DNA of 15,261 nucleotides, taken from positions 1 through 15,261 of the forward strand of contig CABVAO010000040.1 in assembly GCA_902496335.1 (NCBI GenBank), given 5' to 3'. The notes under the pieces were generated by a model. That model did no database searches and was not told the DNA's origin. It saw only the letters and a program-made list of their open reading frames with translations. The position numbers were made by a program, and so were the translations under genes. This DNA comes from an uncultured Collinsella sp. (GTDB lineage: Bacteria > Actinomycetota > Coriobacteriia > Coriobacteriales > Coriobacteriaceae). Of the stretch, positions 1-7,426 are shown in pieces (the first letter of the stretch is position 1; each line of letters starts with the position of its first letter).

Positions 1-84
1 AAGAAGATCGAGTCCGACCCCGCGCATCCGCGCTATATCCAGACGCATGTGGGTATCGGTTACCGATTGGTCACCCAAGGCTAG
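1..84 (+). CDS. OmpR/PhoB-type response regulator, C-terminal end only
   Basis: Only the last 27 codons and the TAG stop are in the window. They read KKIESDPAHPRYIQTHVGIG followed by YRLVTQG. The run of basic residues, DPxxPRYI and the closing GIGYR is the end of the winged-helix DNA-binding domain of OmpR/PhoB response regulators, where the final beta-hairpin forms the wing. The family works as the transcription-factor half of a two-component system. The wording recalls KdpE, but 27 residues are too few to assign a regulon or symbol. The gene continues off the left edge and is followed directly by the 109-175 hairpin. Confidence 0.85.
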   Translation, partial: KKIESDPAHPRYIQTHVGIGYRLVTQG

Positions 85-108
85 ATCGCCGGCCACCATC
101 CCAATATG

Positions 109-175
109 AGTTGCGGTGAAATACGGTCTAAATTTGCCTCATTCCAGGCAAAACAGTCCGTATTCCACCGCAACT
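109..175. terminator. 67-nt imperfect palindrome, bidirectional terminator or extragenic repeat
   Basis: The outer arm AGTTGCGGTGAAATACGG (109-126) pairs with 158-175, with one mismatch. An inner arm TTTGCCT (133-139) pairs with AGGCAAA (146-152) around the loop CATTCC (140-145), with a small internal loop between the two stems. It fills the gap between two convergent genes, the response regulator (+) and rlmKL (-), whose stop codon lies 5 bp away. That place suits a shared transcription terminator. There is no clean U-tract on either side, and the long arms are more like a repeated extragenic palindrome. What is certain is the fold, not the job. Confidence 0.6.
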
Positions 176-179
176 TTGT

Positions 180-2750
180 CTATTTGCCCTCGGGCTTGCT
201 GGCGTAGAACTTCTTCTTTTTGGGCTTGCCGGCAGGAGAGGGTTTGCCGGCAAAGTTCGACTTGCCGTTGCCGGCCTGCGCGTGCGCGGGTACTGCCGCA
301 CGGGGCTTGCGGGCTTCGGGATTGCGCAGTTCCTCGGTTCGCTCTGCAATCTCCTCGGCGCTAAAGCCGACTTCGGCCATGGCGTCCTCGATGGGCAGGC
401 GGCGCACGATATAGCAATGGTGCACCTTCTGGTTGCGTGCGAAGTCCTCGGGGATGGTCTGTGCCGTAATGTCTTCCAGCACGACGCCCGCGCGCGCGAG
501 CTTGCGCGTCTCGGGACGGAAGCCGCGCAGGTTGCAGCTAAAGATGGCATGGCCGCCCTGCGCGAGCAGGCGCGATACGCCGGCCAACAGCTCAACATGG
601 TCGCGCTGGACATCCCAGGTACGGCGGCCCATCTTGGACGAGTTCGAAAACGTGGGCGGGTCGACAAAGATCAGGTCCCAGCGGTTGCGCGTCTGACGCT
701 GGTCACGAATCCAGGCGAGCACGTCATCGCGCACAAAGTGATGCTGCGGTCCCACAAAGCCGTTCTGACGCATATTGCGCTCGGCCCAGTCCAGATAGGT
801 GTTGGAAAGGTCGACCGTCACGGTCTCCTCGACGCCGCCGTCTGCCGCATAGCAGGTGGCGGTGCCGGTATAGGCGAACAGGTTGAGGAAGCGGCGCGCC
901 TGCTTGGCGTGCTCGCGCACCAGGTTGCGGGTGACGCGGTGATCCAGGAAGATACCCACATCCAGATAATCGTCAAAGTTGACGGCAAAGGTGAGTCCAC
1001 CCTCTTCGATGAGCGGCAGGCGACGGCGAGCGATGTTGGCGCGCTCGCCCGATCCGCCCTTGCCGGCGCCCTGCTTGCCGTACTGCGAGCCGCCACGCGA
1101 GCGCATGCGGGCCTTGGCGTGCACATGCTCGGCCGGAACATCAAGGATGCGCGGCGCGATGGCCAAGATGTCGAGCATACGGGCCTGGGCCAGTGCGGGG
1201 TCGATGGTCTTGGGCGCGGCGTATTCGGCGATGACGAGCCAGCGGCCCGGCGTCTGCGGGCAGCCTTCGTACAGGTCGATGGCGGCGGAGTAGTCGGGTA
1301 GGTCGGCATCGTAGACGCGGTAGCAGCTCACGCCCTCGCGCTTTGCCCACTTGCGGCGCAGGCGGGCGTTCTTGCGCAGACGGTTGGCGAACTGCTCGGA
1401 CTCGGGGATAAGCACGGGCAGCGGCTTGCCGTCGCCCAGGTCAAGCGTGGCGGCGGGCTCGGGCGTGGCGGGTGCGGTGCCGGTCTCGTCGACGGCGTCG
1501 CCAGCATCCGCAGCCTCGCCCGCGGCATCCGCGCCGGTCGCGGCTTCAAACGCCGCGGCTGCATGGTCGAGCGAGGGCCAGACCTCAATAGCGGCTTCCT
1601 CGTTATTGGGCATGACGGCGATGGAGCGCGCGGGCTCGGCATGGAGCGCGCGGGCCATAAGGCCGTCGCGGGTGAGCGCGGCGACCGGTGCGGTAGCGAG
1701 CTCGGGCGCGTGGCGCAGCTCGCCGACCAGCGTCATGGCGTCGTGCATGAGCGAAAGCGGCGTCTCGGTGGTGTCTGCGACCACGGCGGCGCCGGCGACC
1801 GCGCCCGCATGGTCCAGCACGGTGGCGGGCTTAGCGGCGCAAAAATCGACAAAGCGCTTGTAGCCGGCACATTTAACCATGCGCTCAGCGGTCTTGCGGG
1901 CGGCGGGGTCAACATCCACGGCCACGATGTGCGCCTGGCGCTCGCGCGCTGCCGCCTCGCGCTCGCGCGCCTCGGCAAGCAGCCGCTCCCACAGGGCGGC
2001 ATCGTGCAGCTGCCAGCCCTCAAAGCCCCAGCGCTCGCGTGCGGCGCCCGGGGCGCGGTCGGTCAGAATGTTCACGGCCTCCAGCAGCAGGCCGCCGCCG
2101 GCGCACGAGGCGTCGATCAGCGTGGGCAGGGCCTCGTTTTCGTAGTCGTCGGCCGTCAACTCGCGCTCGCACAATGCGGTCCAGCCAACTTGAGCCAGCA
2201 CCAGGGCGGCGTAGTCGGGGCGCAGCACGTGAGTGCCCTCGCCGGCGCGAGTCGCTGCGGGCGGCAGGCGCTTGAACAGCGGATCGCCCGAAAGGTCCAG
2301 GCTTATGCTCGCGCGGCGCTGGCGCAGCGAGAGCAGCAGGTGGACATCGGGGTCGGCGGCATCGACATCGGCGCGACGGCCCGTGGCCTCGGCCAGGCGG
2401 TCGCACAGCGCGTCCTTGGCGCGCAGGGCCGAGAAGCGCGTGTTGCGCAGCTGCTCGGTCACGCCGCGGGCGGTGATGGCAATGGTGGCACCGGGGCGGA
2501 CGATGTTTTCCCAGGCAATGTCATAAACGCCGTCGTACAGCTCGTCGGCATCCTGCGCCTCAAAGCGCCCGAGCACCACAAACACGCGGCTGGCCAGGCG
2601 CGACCACAGGCACGCGCGAAGGCCTTGCTCAAGCTCGCCCTCAAACGTGGCGCGGCCCTTCAGCCGGCGAACATGCGAAAGCCCGAGGCGTTTAAGCTCA
2701 TCGGCGAGTGCGGACTCAAAGCCCTCGGGGCAGCTTGCGTAAAATTCCAT
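180..2750 (-). CDS. rlmL: bifunctional 23S rRNA (guanine) methyltransferase RlmK/L with degenerate RlmL motifs
   Basis: The 856-residue product aligns end to end by eye with RlmKL (YcbY), which in E. coli makes m2G2445 (RlmL half) and m7G2069 (RlmK half) in 23S rRNA. Residues 1-160 match the N-terminal ferredoxin-like/THUMP region, about 170-350 the RlmL Rossmann domain, and 450-790 the RlmK domain. RlmK is intact: FANRLRKN at 454, LNLFAYTGTAT at 622, VDLSNTYLDWAERN at 646 and FVDPPTFSNS at 695. RlmL is odd. Motif I is DASCAGGG (213-220) instead of DPxCGSGT, and the place of NPPYGER (about 325-330) reads ADTTET. An Ala/Asp-rich linker covers 405-437, and a basic Lys-rich tail 812-856. The ATG at 2750 follows AGAGAGGTCACCC. 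The RlmK call is firm; RlmL activity is doubtful. Confidence 0.93.
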   Translation of the reverse strand: MEFYASCPEGFESALADELKRLGLSHVRRLKGRATFEGELEQGLRACLWSRLASRVFVVLGRFEAQDADELYDGVYDIAWENIVRPGATIAITARGVTEQLRNTRFSALRAKDALCDRLAEATGRRADVDAADPDVHLLLSLRQRRASISLDLSGDPLFKRLPPAATRAGEGTHVLRPDYAALVLAQVGWTALCERELTADDYENEALPTLIDASCAGGGLLLEAVNILTDRAPGAARERWGFEGWQLHDAALWERLLAEAREREAAARERQAHIVAVDVDPAARKTAERMVKCAGYKRFVDFCAAKPATVLDHAGAVAGAAVVADTTETPLSLMHDAMTLVGELRHAPELATAPVAALTRDGLMARALHAEPARSIAVMPNNEEAAIEVWPSLDHAAAAFEAATGADAAGEAADAGDAVDETGTAPATPEPAATLDLGDGKPLPVLIPESEQFANRLRKNARLRRKWAKREGVSCYRVYDADLPDYSAAIDLYEGCPQTPGRWLVIAEYAAPKTIDPALAQARMLDILAIAPRILDVPAEHVHAKARMRSRGGSQYGKQGAGKGGSGERANIARRRLPLIEEGGLTFAVNFDDYLDVGIFLDHRVTRNLVREHAKQARRFLNLFAYTGTATCYAADGGVEETVTVDLSNTYLDWAERNMRQNGFVGPQHHFVRDDVLAWIRDQRQTRNRWDLIFVDPPTFSNSSKMGRRTWDVQRDHVELLAGVSRLLAQGGHAIFSCNLRGFRPETRKLARAGVVLEDITAQTIPEDFARNQKVHHCYIVRRLPIEDAMAEVGFSAEEIAERTEELRNPEARKPRAAVPAHAQAGNGKSNFAGKPSPAGKPKKKKFYASKPEGK

Positions 2751-2777
2751 GGGTGACCTCTCTGGTTGCGTCGCTCC

Positions 2778-2783
2778 ATTATA
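2778..2783 (-). promoter_or_regulatory. -10 element of the rlmKL promoter
   Basis: On the minus strand this reads TATAAT, a perfect sigma-70 -10 hexamer, 27 nt upstream of the rlmKL ATG. It would give a leader of about 20 nt containing the AGAGAGG ribosome site. No good -35 hexamer is seen at the usual distance. The same bases on the plus strand overlap TATGAT (2782-2787), which could serve the short divergent ORF at 2826. Confidence 0.55.
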
Positions 2784-2825
2784 TGATGGATGCTTCGGTT
2801 ACTCTCGCCCCCGAAAGGAACCCAT

Positions 2826-2930
2826 ATGATTGATGCGTGCTCCTTGATTCCCATTTTCATTGCAGCAGCCTCAGGACTCGGGGCCTCGCACAGGCTCCCG
2901 CCGCCTTACAGAACTGAAAGCTGGGCGTAG
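2826..2930 (+). pseudogene. 34-codon ORF with good start signals, possibly a truncated gene start
   Basis: ATG at 2826 lies 7 nt after GAAAGGA, a good ribosome site, and 38 nt after a possible -10 (TATGAT, 2782-2787). The frame runs MIDACSLIPIFIAAASGLGA, then 13 or so further residues rich in proline, and stops at 2930. The N-terminal 20 residues are hydrophobic and resemble the start of a membrane or exported protein; the rest does not look like any family I know. The orderly start and abrupt end suggest either the 5' remnant of a gene once divergent from rlmKL, cut off when the neighbouring DNA changed, or a small peptide. Nothing identifies a function. Confidence 0.3.
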
Positions 2931-3001
2931 GGCAAATCCATGGCACGTGACCTGCGATTGCTCGGCCATAGATGGCGTAATCGAGGCCAAGGGAGGGCAT
3001 C

Positions 3002-3151
3002 ATGCGCGAGGGAAACGAGAGCTGGTTCTGGCACGCGAACGACATGGTGGTGGCGGGCGACATGAACCTCGTGGTCCGCGTCCTGTGGGTCGCGCTCATC
3101 GTAGGCATCGGCGTCGCGACGATGGCCACGCTCTGGATCGTCACGAGGTAG
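3002..3151 (+). CDS. putative 49-residue single-pass membrane protein
   Basis: ATG at 3002 follows the strong ribosome site GGGAGG (2991-2996) with 5-nt spacing. The product has 49 residues: a polar, Trp-rich head MREGNESWFWHANDMVVAGD, then one hydrophobic segment at about residues 23-47 (VVRVLWVALIVGIGVATM and onward) ending in TR. Nearly every codon ends in G or C, like the surrounding genes, which supports real coding. It lies convergent to the HAD gene and downstream of the 34-codon ORF. I do not recognise the family. A small membrane protein or a regulatory microprotein are possible, but no function can be assigned. Confidence 0.5.
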   Translation: MREGNESWFWHANDMVVAGDMNLVVRVLWVALIVGIGVATMATLWIVTR

Positions 3152-3172
3152 CGCGCCACGAACGGATGACGA

Positions 3173-3189
3173 GGCACGCGGCGCATGCC
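3173..3189. terminator. small hairpin between convergent genes
   Basis: GGCACGC (3173-3179) pairs with GCATGCC (3183-3189), with one G-U wobble on the minus-strand transcript, around a 3-nt loop. It lies 15 nt past the stop of the HAD gene (-) and 22 nt past the stop of the small membrane ORF (+). No U-tract follows on either strand, so intrinsic termination is only a possibility. Confidence 0.25.
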
Positions 3190-3203
3190 ACGCTGGCGGA
3201 ACC

Positions 3204-4031
3204 CTAGCCTCGCTGCTGGACAATCTGTTCGATGAGCTTCGCGACGGAGTCCTCGGCTGCGTCCCCGATTAGGTGATGGGCCGCGGCCTTCGCCTCTGGC
3301 ATCGCGCCCGCGACTGCGTAGGAGTTCGGCACCTTTTCGAGGAGCGTCACGTCGTTTTCCGAGTCTCCGATAAAAGCGACCTCGTCCAGCGTGACCCCAA
3401 GGCTGCCGAGAAGCGCGTCGAGCCCGTTCACCTTGCTCCAGCCAGCCGGAACAACATCGAGGAAGAATGGGACGGGCGAGGGGAAATCAAGCTCTGGGCA
3501 GGCTTCCTTGCATCGACTCCGAACGACTTCCGTCGGGGCGGAGCTGACGTTGACGAAGATGCCGGCGGTGATGACGTCACGGTTCGTGGGCACGTCTCCG
3601 AGCGCCATGTCTCTTCCGGAGTCCTTAACGATTTCCAGGGCGAATTCGTCGCCAGGCTCGACGGCGCAGAGGAACTGCTCGCAGCGTTTGCCTGTCTCAT
3701 CGACATCGGCGACTAGCCAGAGTGACGTCCCCGCGTAGGGGCGTACGGCGCTATCGAGCTTGACGAGGGCCTCCGTCGAGAGCGTCTTTTTGAACACGAG
3801 TTCGCCGCTGGAGAAGACCTTCTTTCCGTTGGCCATGATGCCGGTCGAGAAACAGCGCGCGTCGCCGTCAAAGGCATCGGCCAGGTCGGCGTAGTCGCGG
3901 CCGCTTGCGGGGCCGAACGCGATGCCCGCATCAAGCGCCGAAAGAATCGCGCTGTGCGTGCGCTCCGATACGACCCTTGAGCCAAACGGCAGCAGGGTCC
4001 CGTCCATGTCTGCGAGGATGAGCTTTATCAA
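3204..4031 (-). CDS. HAD-superfamily Cof-type sugar-phosphate phosphatase
   Basis: The 275-residue product is a full-length Cof/IIB-type HAD hydrolase, a cytosolic Mg-dependent phosphatase that typically acts on sugar phosphates. Motif I is DMDGT (8-12, nucleophile Asp8), SGRD (43-46) lies at the usual post-motif-I place, the motif III lysine is Lys200 in WSKVNGL, and motif IV is GDSENDV (222-228). The cap (about 80-190) is the variable substrate-choosing part. The start is TTG at 4031, read from the ribosome site GGGAGGACCCC just before it; no ATG fits better. It lies 49 nt downstream of the rpiR-type gene on the same strand, so the two probably share a transcript. In this setting it may remove excess phosphosugar. 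The substrate is unknown. Confidence 0.9.
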   Translation of the reverse strand: MIKLILADMDGTLLPFGSRVVSERTHSAILSALDAGIAFGPASGRDYADLADAFDGDARCFSTGIMANGKKVFSSGELVFKKTLSTEALVKLDSAVRPYAGTSLWLVADVDETGKRCEQFLCAVEPGDEFALEIVKDSGRDMALGDVPTNRDVITAGIFVNVSSAPTEVVRSRCKEACPELDFPSPVPFFLDVVPAGWSKVNGLDALLGSLGVTLDEVAFIGDSENDVTLLEKVPNSYAVAGAMPEAKAAAHHLIGDAAEDSVAKLIEQIVQQRG

Positions 4032-4080
4032 GGGGTCCTCCCGTTTCGGTCTGGGCGTCGGTGCGCCGGTGTGCGTCGTC

Positions 4081-4944
4081 CTAGCTGTATTGCCTGTCTC
4101 CCAAGAGATTCTTCGAGATGATCCTGTTAAACTCTACCGGGTCATCCCAGCAAGAGGTCAGGAAGAGGAACAGCAGCTCGATGACGAAGTTGATCGAGCT
4201 GTGCGAGAAGGCGACCTCGGTTCCGGTGATGGCCTGATCTCGCGAGATGGCTCGGATGATATACGTGGCACGCTTCGCGAGCGGCGTATCTGGGTTGTCT
4301 GTGATCATGATGATGGGGGTGTTCGAATCCTCGGCAGAGTCGAATATGTTGACGAGGCGCTTCGAGTATCCGGACGTCGAAATGACGAGCAGGATGTCAT
4401 TCTCCTTGAGGCTGGTTGCGGCGGAGACCATGGCATCGGTGGTACTGGGGCAAAACGCCCTGACTCCAACCTGTGAGAGCTTGAACGCCGCGTTTACGCC
4501 CATGCTAATCGAGTTGCCGACGCCCGCAATCAGGACGAGGTTGGCGTTGTGGAGCAGATTGACGACTGCCGAAAAGTCATCGGAGTCAATGAGCGAGGCG
4601 GTTTGGGAGAGCTCCTTGACCTTGTGAGACAGGACGTACTTAATGGAGCCCTCGACGTCGTCCAGAGTAACCTTGCCGCCCGTGGCCTTTTCCTCGCCGG
4701 AGGCCCTGCTGATGGATATGCCGAGCGCCAGACGCATGTCCGAATAGGTTCGGTAGTCAAGCGTCCTTGCGAACCTCGAAACAGACGCCGGTGACGTACC
4801 GGTTCCTGCGGCGAGTTCGCGGACGGTCATCGTTGCGACGTCCGACGGGTGGTCGAGCACATACGTTGCGATTGCCTTCTCCGAGGGGGATAGGCTGTTC
4901 ATGACCGCGCAGATGTGGCTGAGCACATCCCCTGTCTTATCCAT
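4081..4944 (-). CDS. MurR/RpiR-family transcriptional regulator (HTH + SIS)
   Basis: The 287-residue product has the RpiR layout: an N-terminal HTH_6 domain (about 1-77, with VRELAAGTGTSPASVSRFAR at 41-60 as the recognition region) and a C-terminal SIS domain (about 120-260) that binds phosphosugars. The phosphate-loop signature ISTSGYSKR is at 188-196, with GVGNS at 141-145. The ATG at 4944 follows AAGGAG at good spacing. The gene is divergent from the permease-aldolase-PTS run, and the gap between them holds repeated TGAAA/TTTCA half-sites, so it very likely controls that run and its own transcription in response to a phosphorylated sugar. Whether it acts as repressor or activator cannot be read. 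It may be co-transcribed with the HAD phosphatase gene. Confidence 0.92.
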   Translation of the reverse strand: MDKTGDVLSHICAVMNSLSPSEKAIATYVLDHPSDVATMTVRELAAGTGTSPASVSRFARTLDYRTYSDMRLALGISISRASGEEKATGGKVTLDDVEGSIKYVLSHKVKELSQTASLIDSDDFSAVVNLLHNANLVLIAGVGNSISMGVNAAFKLSQVGVRAFCPSTTDAMVSAATSLKENDILLVISTSGYSKRLVNIFDSAEDSNTPIIMITDNPDTPLAKRATYIIRAISRDQAITGTEVAFSHSSINFVIELLFLFLTSCWDDPVEFNRIISKNLLGDRQYS

Positions 4945-4986
4945 GGTTACTCCTTGGCCCTAGTTTGCTTCGTATCTTAGGTCAAG

Positions 4987-5181
4987 AGAGGTGAAAATAA
5001 AGCAAAATGTTTCATAAGAGGTGAAATAGCGTTTCACCGCTGATTTCCTACCGTTCACGGTAAATCGGTGCTTCCCCGGCGCAATCTCATTTTGAACTGC
5101 TATCTTATGAGCCGTGAAACAACGGCACGAAAACGATGAAACAACAGAACATTGTTCCAACGCCTCACAACTTTGTTTCAC
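4987..5181. promoter_or_regulatory. divergent control region with repeated TGAAA/TTTCA operators
   Basis: The gap between the regulator and the permease (4945-5244) has no gene. It contains TGAAA at 4992, 5022, 5115 and 5137, and TTTCA at 5010, 5032 and 5176. The tightest site is the perfect inverted repeat GGTGAAA-TAGCG-TTTCACC (5020-5038). A second is TGAAACAA-CAGAACA-TTGTTCCA (5137-5159, one mismatch), flanked by GTGAAACAA (5114-5122) and TTGTTTCAC (5173-5181). Spacings of 22 nt (5010 to 5032, 5115 to 5137) put half-sites two helical turns apart. TAAGAT (4974-4979, minus strand) is a possible -10 for the regulator. Separate palindromes are TACCGT-TC-ACGGTA (5049-5062) and GCCGT-GAAACA-ACGGC (5111-5126). 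Assignment to the RpiR-type protein is inference from position. Confidence 0.6.
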
Positions 5182-5244
5182 GCTAGATGGCGAATCACAT
5201 CGAAGCCCAGACAGGCACCCGGCGAGCAAGAAGGGAGAAGCACG

Positions 5245-6447
5245 ATGCACAACGCCAGGACAAACGCAAGCATGACTTCGCTGTTCTTCGCGAACGTCCT
5301 CTACTGGGTCTGCGCGGGCGTGTACTCGCCGTTCCTCTCCGCTCACTACACGAGCCTCGGCCTCAGCGCAGCCCAGACCGGCATCCTCCTCGCGGCGACC
5401 CCGGTGTGTGCGCTCGCCATCCAGCCGCTCTGGTCGACGATCGCCGACAAGCTCGGGCGCCGCCGCGCGGTCATCGTGATCCTCTGCCTTGCGGCGGCGG
5501 TACTCGCTCCGCTGTATTACCTGGCGTCGACGTTCGTCCCGGTCCTTCTCGTAACCTTTGCGTTCTCGGCGTTTTTCTCGGGGCTCCTGCCCCTGAGCGA
5601 CTCCCTCGTCATCGAGCTCGCGGATCGCTCTGGCCTGGACTTTTCTCGCATTCGCATGGGTGGCACTATCGGCTATGCCATCGTCGTCCTGATCGTCGGT
5701 CGGCTGCTCGACATGGCTCCTCAAATCCAGTTCGCGGTGGTCTCTGCCGCGCTGGTGGTCTTCGCGGCTCACATGTGGCGCCTCCCCGAGGCGGGAATTC
5801 GCGCCAATGCCGCGGACGATCCCAAGGTCTCCCACGGAAAGGGCCTCCTCTCGCTGTTTACCAGCAATGAGATCGCCTTCGTCTTGGTCTTCGCCTTCAT
5901 CAGTTCGGCCGCGATTGGCTTCATCGGGGCGTTCTTGGGCCGCTACGCGGTCGAGCTTGGCGAGGGTCAGAACCTCGTGGGCGTCCTGAGTGCGGTCTCC
6001 GCTGCGAGCGAGATCCCCATCCTGCTCGTTTCCTCCAAGCTGGTCAGGCGCTTCGGCGAGATGAAACTCCTGATCTTTTCCTGCTTCATGGCGGCGCTCA
6101 GGCTCGTGCTCGTGGGCACCGGCATCGTCCCGGTCATGATCTGCGGCCAGCTGCTGCAGAGCGTGAGTTACATGACCGTCTACTACTCCTGCGTTACCTA
6201 CATTGCCAACCACACTTACGAGGATTGTCGCGCTCGAGGTCAGAGCGCCTTCGCGATGGTTCAGAGCGGTCTGTCCGTCGTGGTTGCGAACCTGTTTGGC
6301 GGTTGGGCGTGCGACGCGCTCGGCACGCACGCGGGTTTTCTTGCCTTCGCCCTCGCTTCAACGATTGCTGCGGTCGTTGCTTTTGTGGCGTACGTACTGT
6401 GGCGTCGAAGCGCAGCGCCACAGCCTGAGGGCCAGTCGGCCGCATAG
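5245..6447 (+). CDS. MFS permease, sugar/nucleoside-type (MFS_1-like)
   Basis: With the start at ATG 5245 the product has 400 residues. That start is chosen because AAGGGAG stands 7 nt before it; the frame is open back to 5152 but those residues are polar and lack a ribosome site. Twelve hydrophobic segments are evident. The cytoplasmic motif A is DKLGRRR (68-74), and RIRMGGTIGYA (135-145) matches the conserved segment of the LacY-like/3-phenylpropionate/nucleoside-symporter branch of MFS. The second half has a weaker repeat (SSKLVRRFGEMK, 263-274). It is probably a proton symporter at the cell membrane. It heads the divergent run, with 114 nt before the aldolase. The presence of both an MFS carrier and a complete PTS suggests two substrates, or export of a product. 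Confidence 0.88.
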   Translation: MHNARTNASMTSLFFANVLYWVCAGVYSPFLSAHYTSLGLSAAQTGILLAATPVCALAIQPLWSTIADKLGRRRAVIVILCLAAAVLAPLYYLASTFVPVLLVTFAFSAFFSGLLPLSDSLVIELADRSGLDFSRIRMGGTIGYAIVVLIVGRLLDMAPQIQFAVVSAALVVFAAHMWRLPEAGIRANAADDPKVSHGKGLLSLFTSNEIAFVLVFAFISSAAIGFIGAFLGRYAVELGEGQNLVGVLSAVSAASEIPILLVSSKLVRRFGEMKLLIFSCFMAALRLVLVGTGIVPVMICGQLLQSVSYMTVYYSCVTYIANHTYEDCRARGQSAFAMVQSGLSVVVANLFGGWACDALGTHAGFLAFALASTIAAVVAFVAYVLWRRSAAPQPEGQSAA

Positions 6448-6561
6448 GCTCCACCGCGTTTTGCAAGCGCCTGCCTGCTTCGCGCTTCTCTTCGTGTTCA
6501 ACCAGCTGACGAGCTGAGAACTGTCCAATCCAATGGTTATCCAAGTGAAAGGAAGACAAAG

Positions 6562-7416
6562 ATGTCTCTCATCAAGGTCAACGAGCTTCTTCAACATGCG
6601 ACCGAGCACCACTATGGCGTGCCCGCGATCAACGTCATCAACACGGAGACCATCCGTTATGCGATCCAGGCCGCCGAGGATGAGCACATGCCTATCATCA
6701 TCCAGTACTGGCCCGGCTTCGAGGACCACTGTGCCCTCGACATCATCGCCTTCGCCGCCCGCTATTACGCCGAGCGCGCGAGCGTGCCCGTCGCCGTCCA
6801 CCAGGATCACTCCGCTGGTTACGAGATCGCCGTCAAGGGCGTCAAGGCCGGTTTCCCCTCCGTCATGGTCGACGGCTCCTCGCTTCCCTATGAGGAGAAC
6901 TTCCAGCTCACGAAGGACGTCGTCCAGGTCGCCAAGATCTTCGACGTTGACATCGAGGCCGAGCTCGGCCACGTCGGCAACGGCTCCGACGCCAACGACT
7001 TCGTGAACAGCGACCACTATACCGACCCGAACCTCGCCGAGGAGTTCGTCGAGGGCACCGGCTGTGGTTCGCTCGCCATCGCCGTCGGCAACGCCCACGG
7101 CCCCTACGTCAAGGTCCCGAACCTCGACATGGAGCGCATCAAGGCCTGCAGGGAGGCCGTCAGCGTCCCCCTCGTCATGCACGGATGCTCCGACATCCCC
7201 GACGAGCAGCTCCAGGAGGCCGTGAACCTCGGCATGAGCAAGTTCAACATCGCCACGGAGTACTTCCGCTCCATGTACCGCGCCTTCGAGAAGGACATCA
7301 GCTCCGGCAAGAACGACGGCAACGGCATTGGCCTCCTGATGGACGCCGCCCCCGACATGCGCGCGTTCGTCGCAAGCAAGATCCAGCTTCTGAACCCCAA
7401 CCACTATTCGCTCTAG
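6562..7416 (+). CDS. class II (zinc) ketose-phosphate aldolase
   Basis: The 284-residue product matches the class II fructose/tagatose-bisphosphate aldolase family in length and motifs. These zinc enzymes split a ketose (bis)phosphate into dihydroxyacetone phosphate and an aldehyde. Visible are HQDH (80-83; catalytic Asp82, zinc His83), AELGHVG (133-139), GNAHGPY (177-183, zinc His179), MHGCSDIPDE (206-215, zinc His207) and KFNIATE (227-233). The phosphate loop normally reads HG(G/A)SG; here it is HGCSD, which could change substrate choice. The ATG follows GAAAGGAAG. The PTS EIIA gene starts 10 nt after its stop, so uptake and cleavage are coupled. No sugar-phosphate kinase is present, so the substrate may be a monophosphate delivered by the PTS, or a general kinase helps. 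Confidence 0.9.
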   Translation: MSLIKVNELLQHATEHHYGVPAINVINTETIRYAIQAAEDEHMPIIIQYWPGFEDHCALDIIAFAARYYAERASVPVAVHQDHSAGYEIAVKGVKAGFPSVMVDGSSLPYEENFQLTKDVVQVAKIFDVDIEAELGHVGNGSDANDFVNSDHYTDPNLAEEFVEGTGCGSLAIAVGNAHGPYVKVPNLDMERIKACREAVSVPLVMHGCSDIPDEQLQEAVNLGMSKFNIATEYFRSMYRAFEKDISSGKNDGNGIGLLMDAAPDMRAFVASKIQLLNPNHYSL

Positions 7417-7426
7417 GAGAGACTCG

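Noticed and set aside
1563..2756. Long plus-strand open frame opposite rlmKL (also 282-1301)
   Set aside because: It is antisense to a clearly recognised rRNA methyltransferase; long antisense frames are expected in GC-rich DNA, and the translation has no recognisable domain or ribosome site.
5187..5870. Plus-strand frame starting at ATG 5187 and overlapping the permease
   Set aside because: It overlaps the permease out of frame, has no ribosome site and codes for an Arg/Pro-rich shadow; it is also too long to be a leader peptide.
4960..6330. 456-codon minus-strand frame opposite the permease
   Set aside because: Its translation is rich in Arg, Asp, Glu and His without any fold pattern, typical of the reverse complement of a GC-rich membrane gene. 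It also runs into the operator region.
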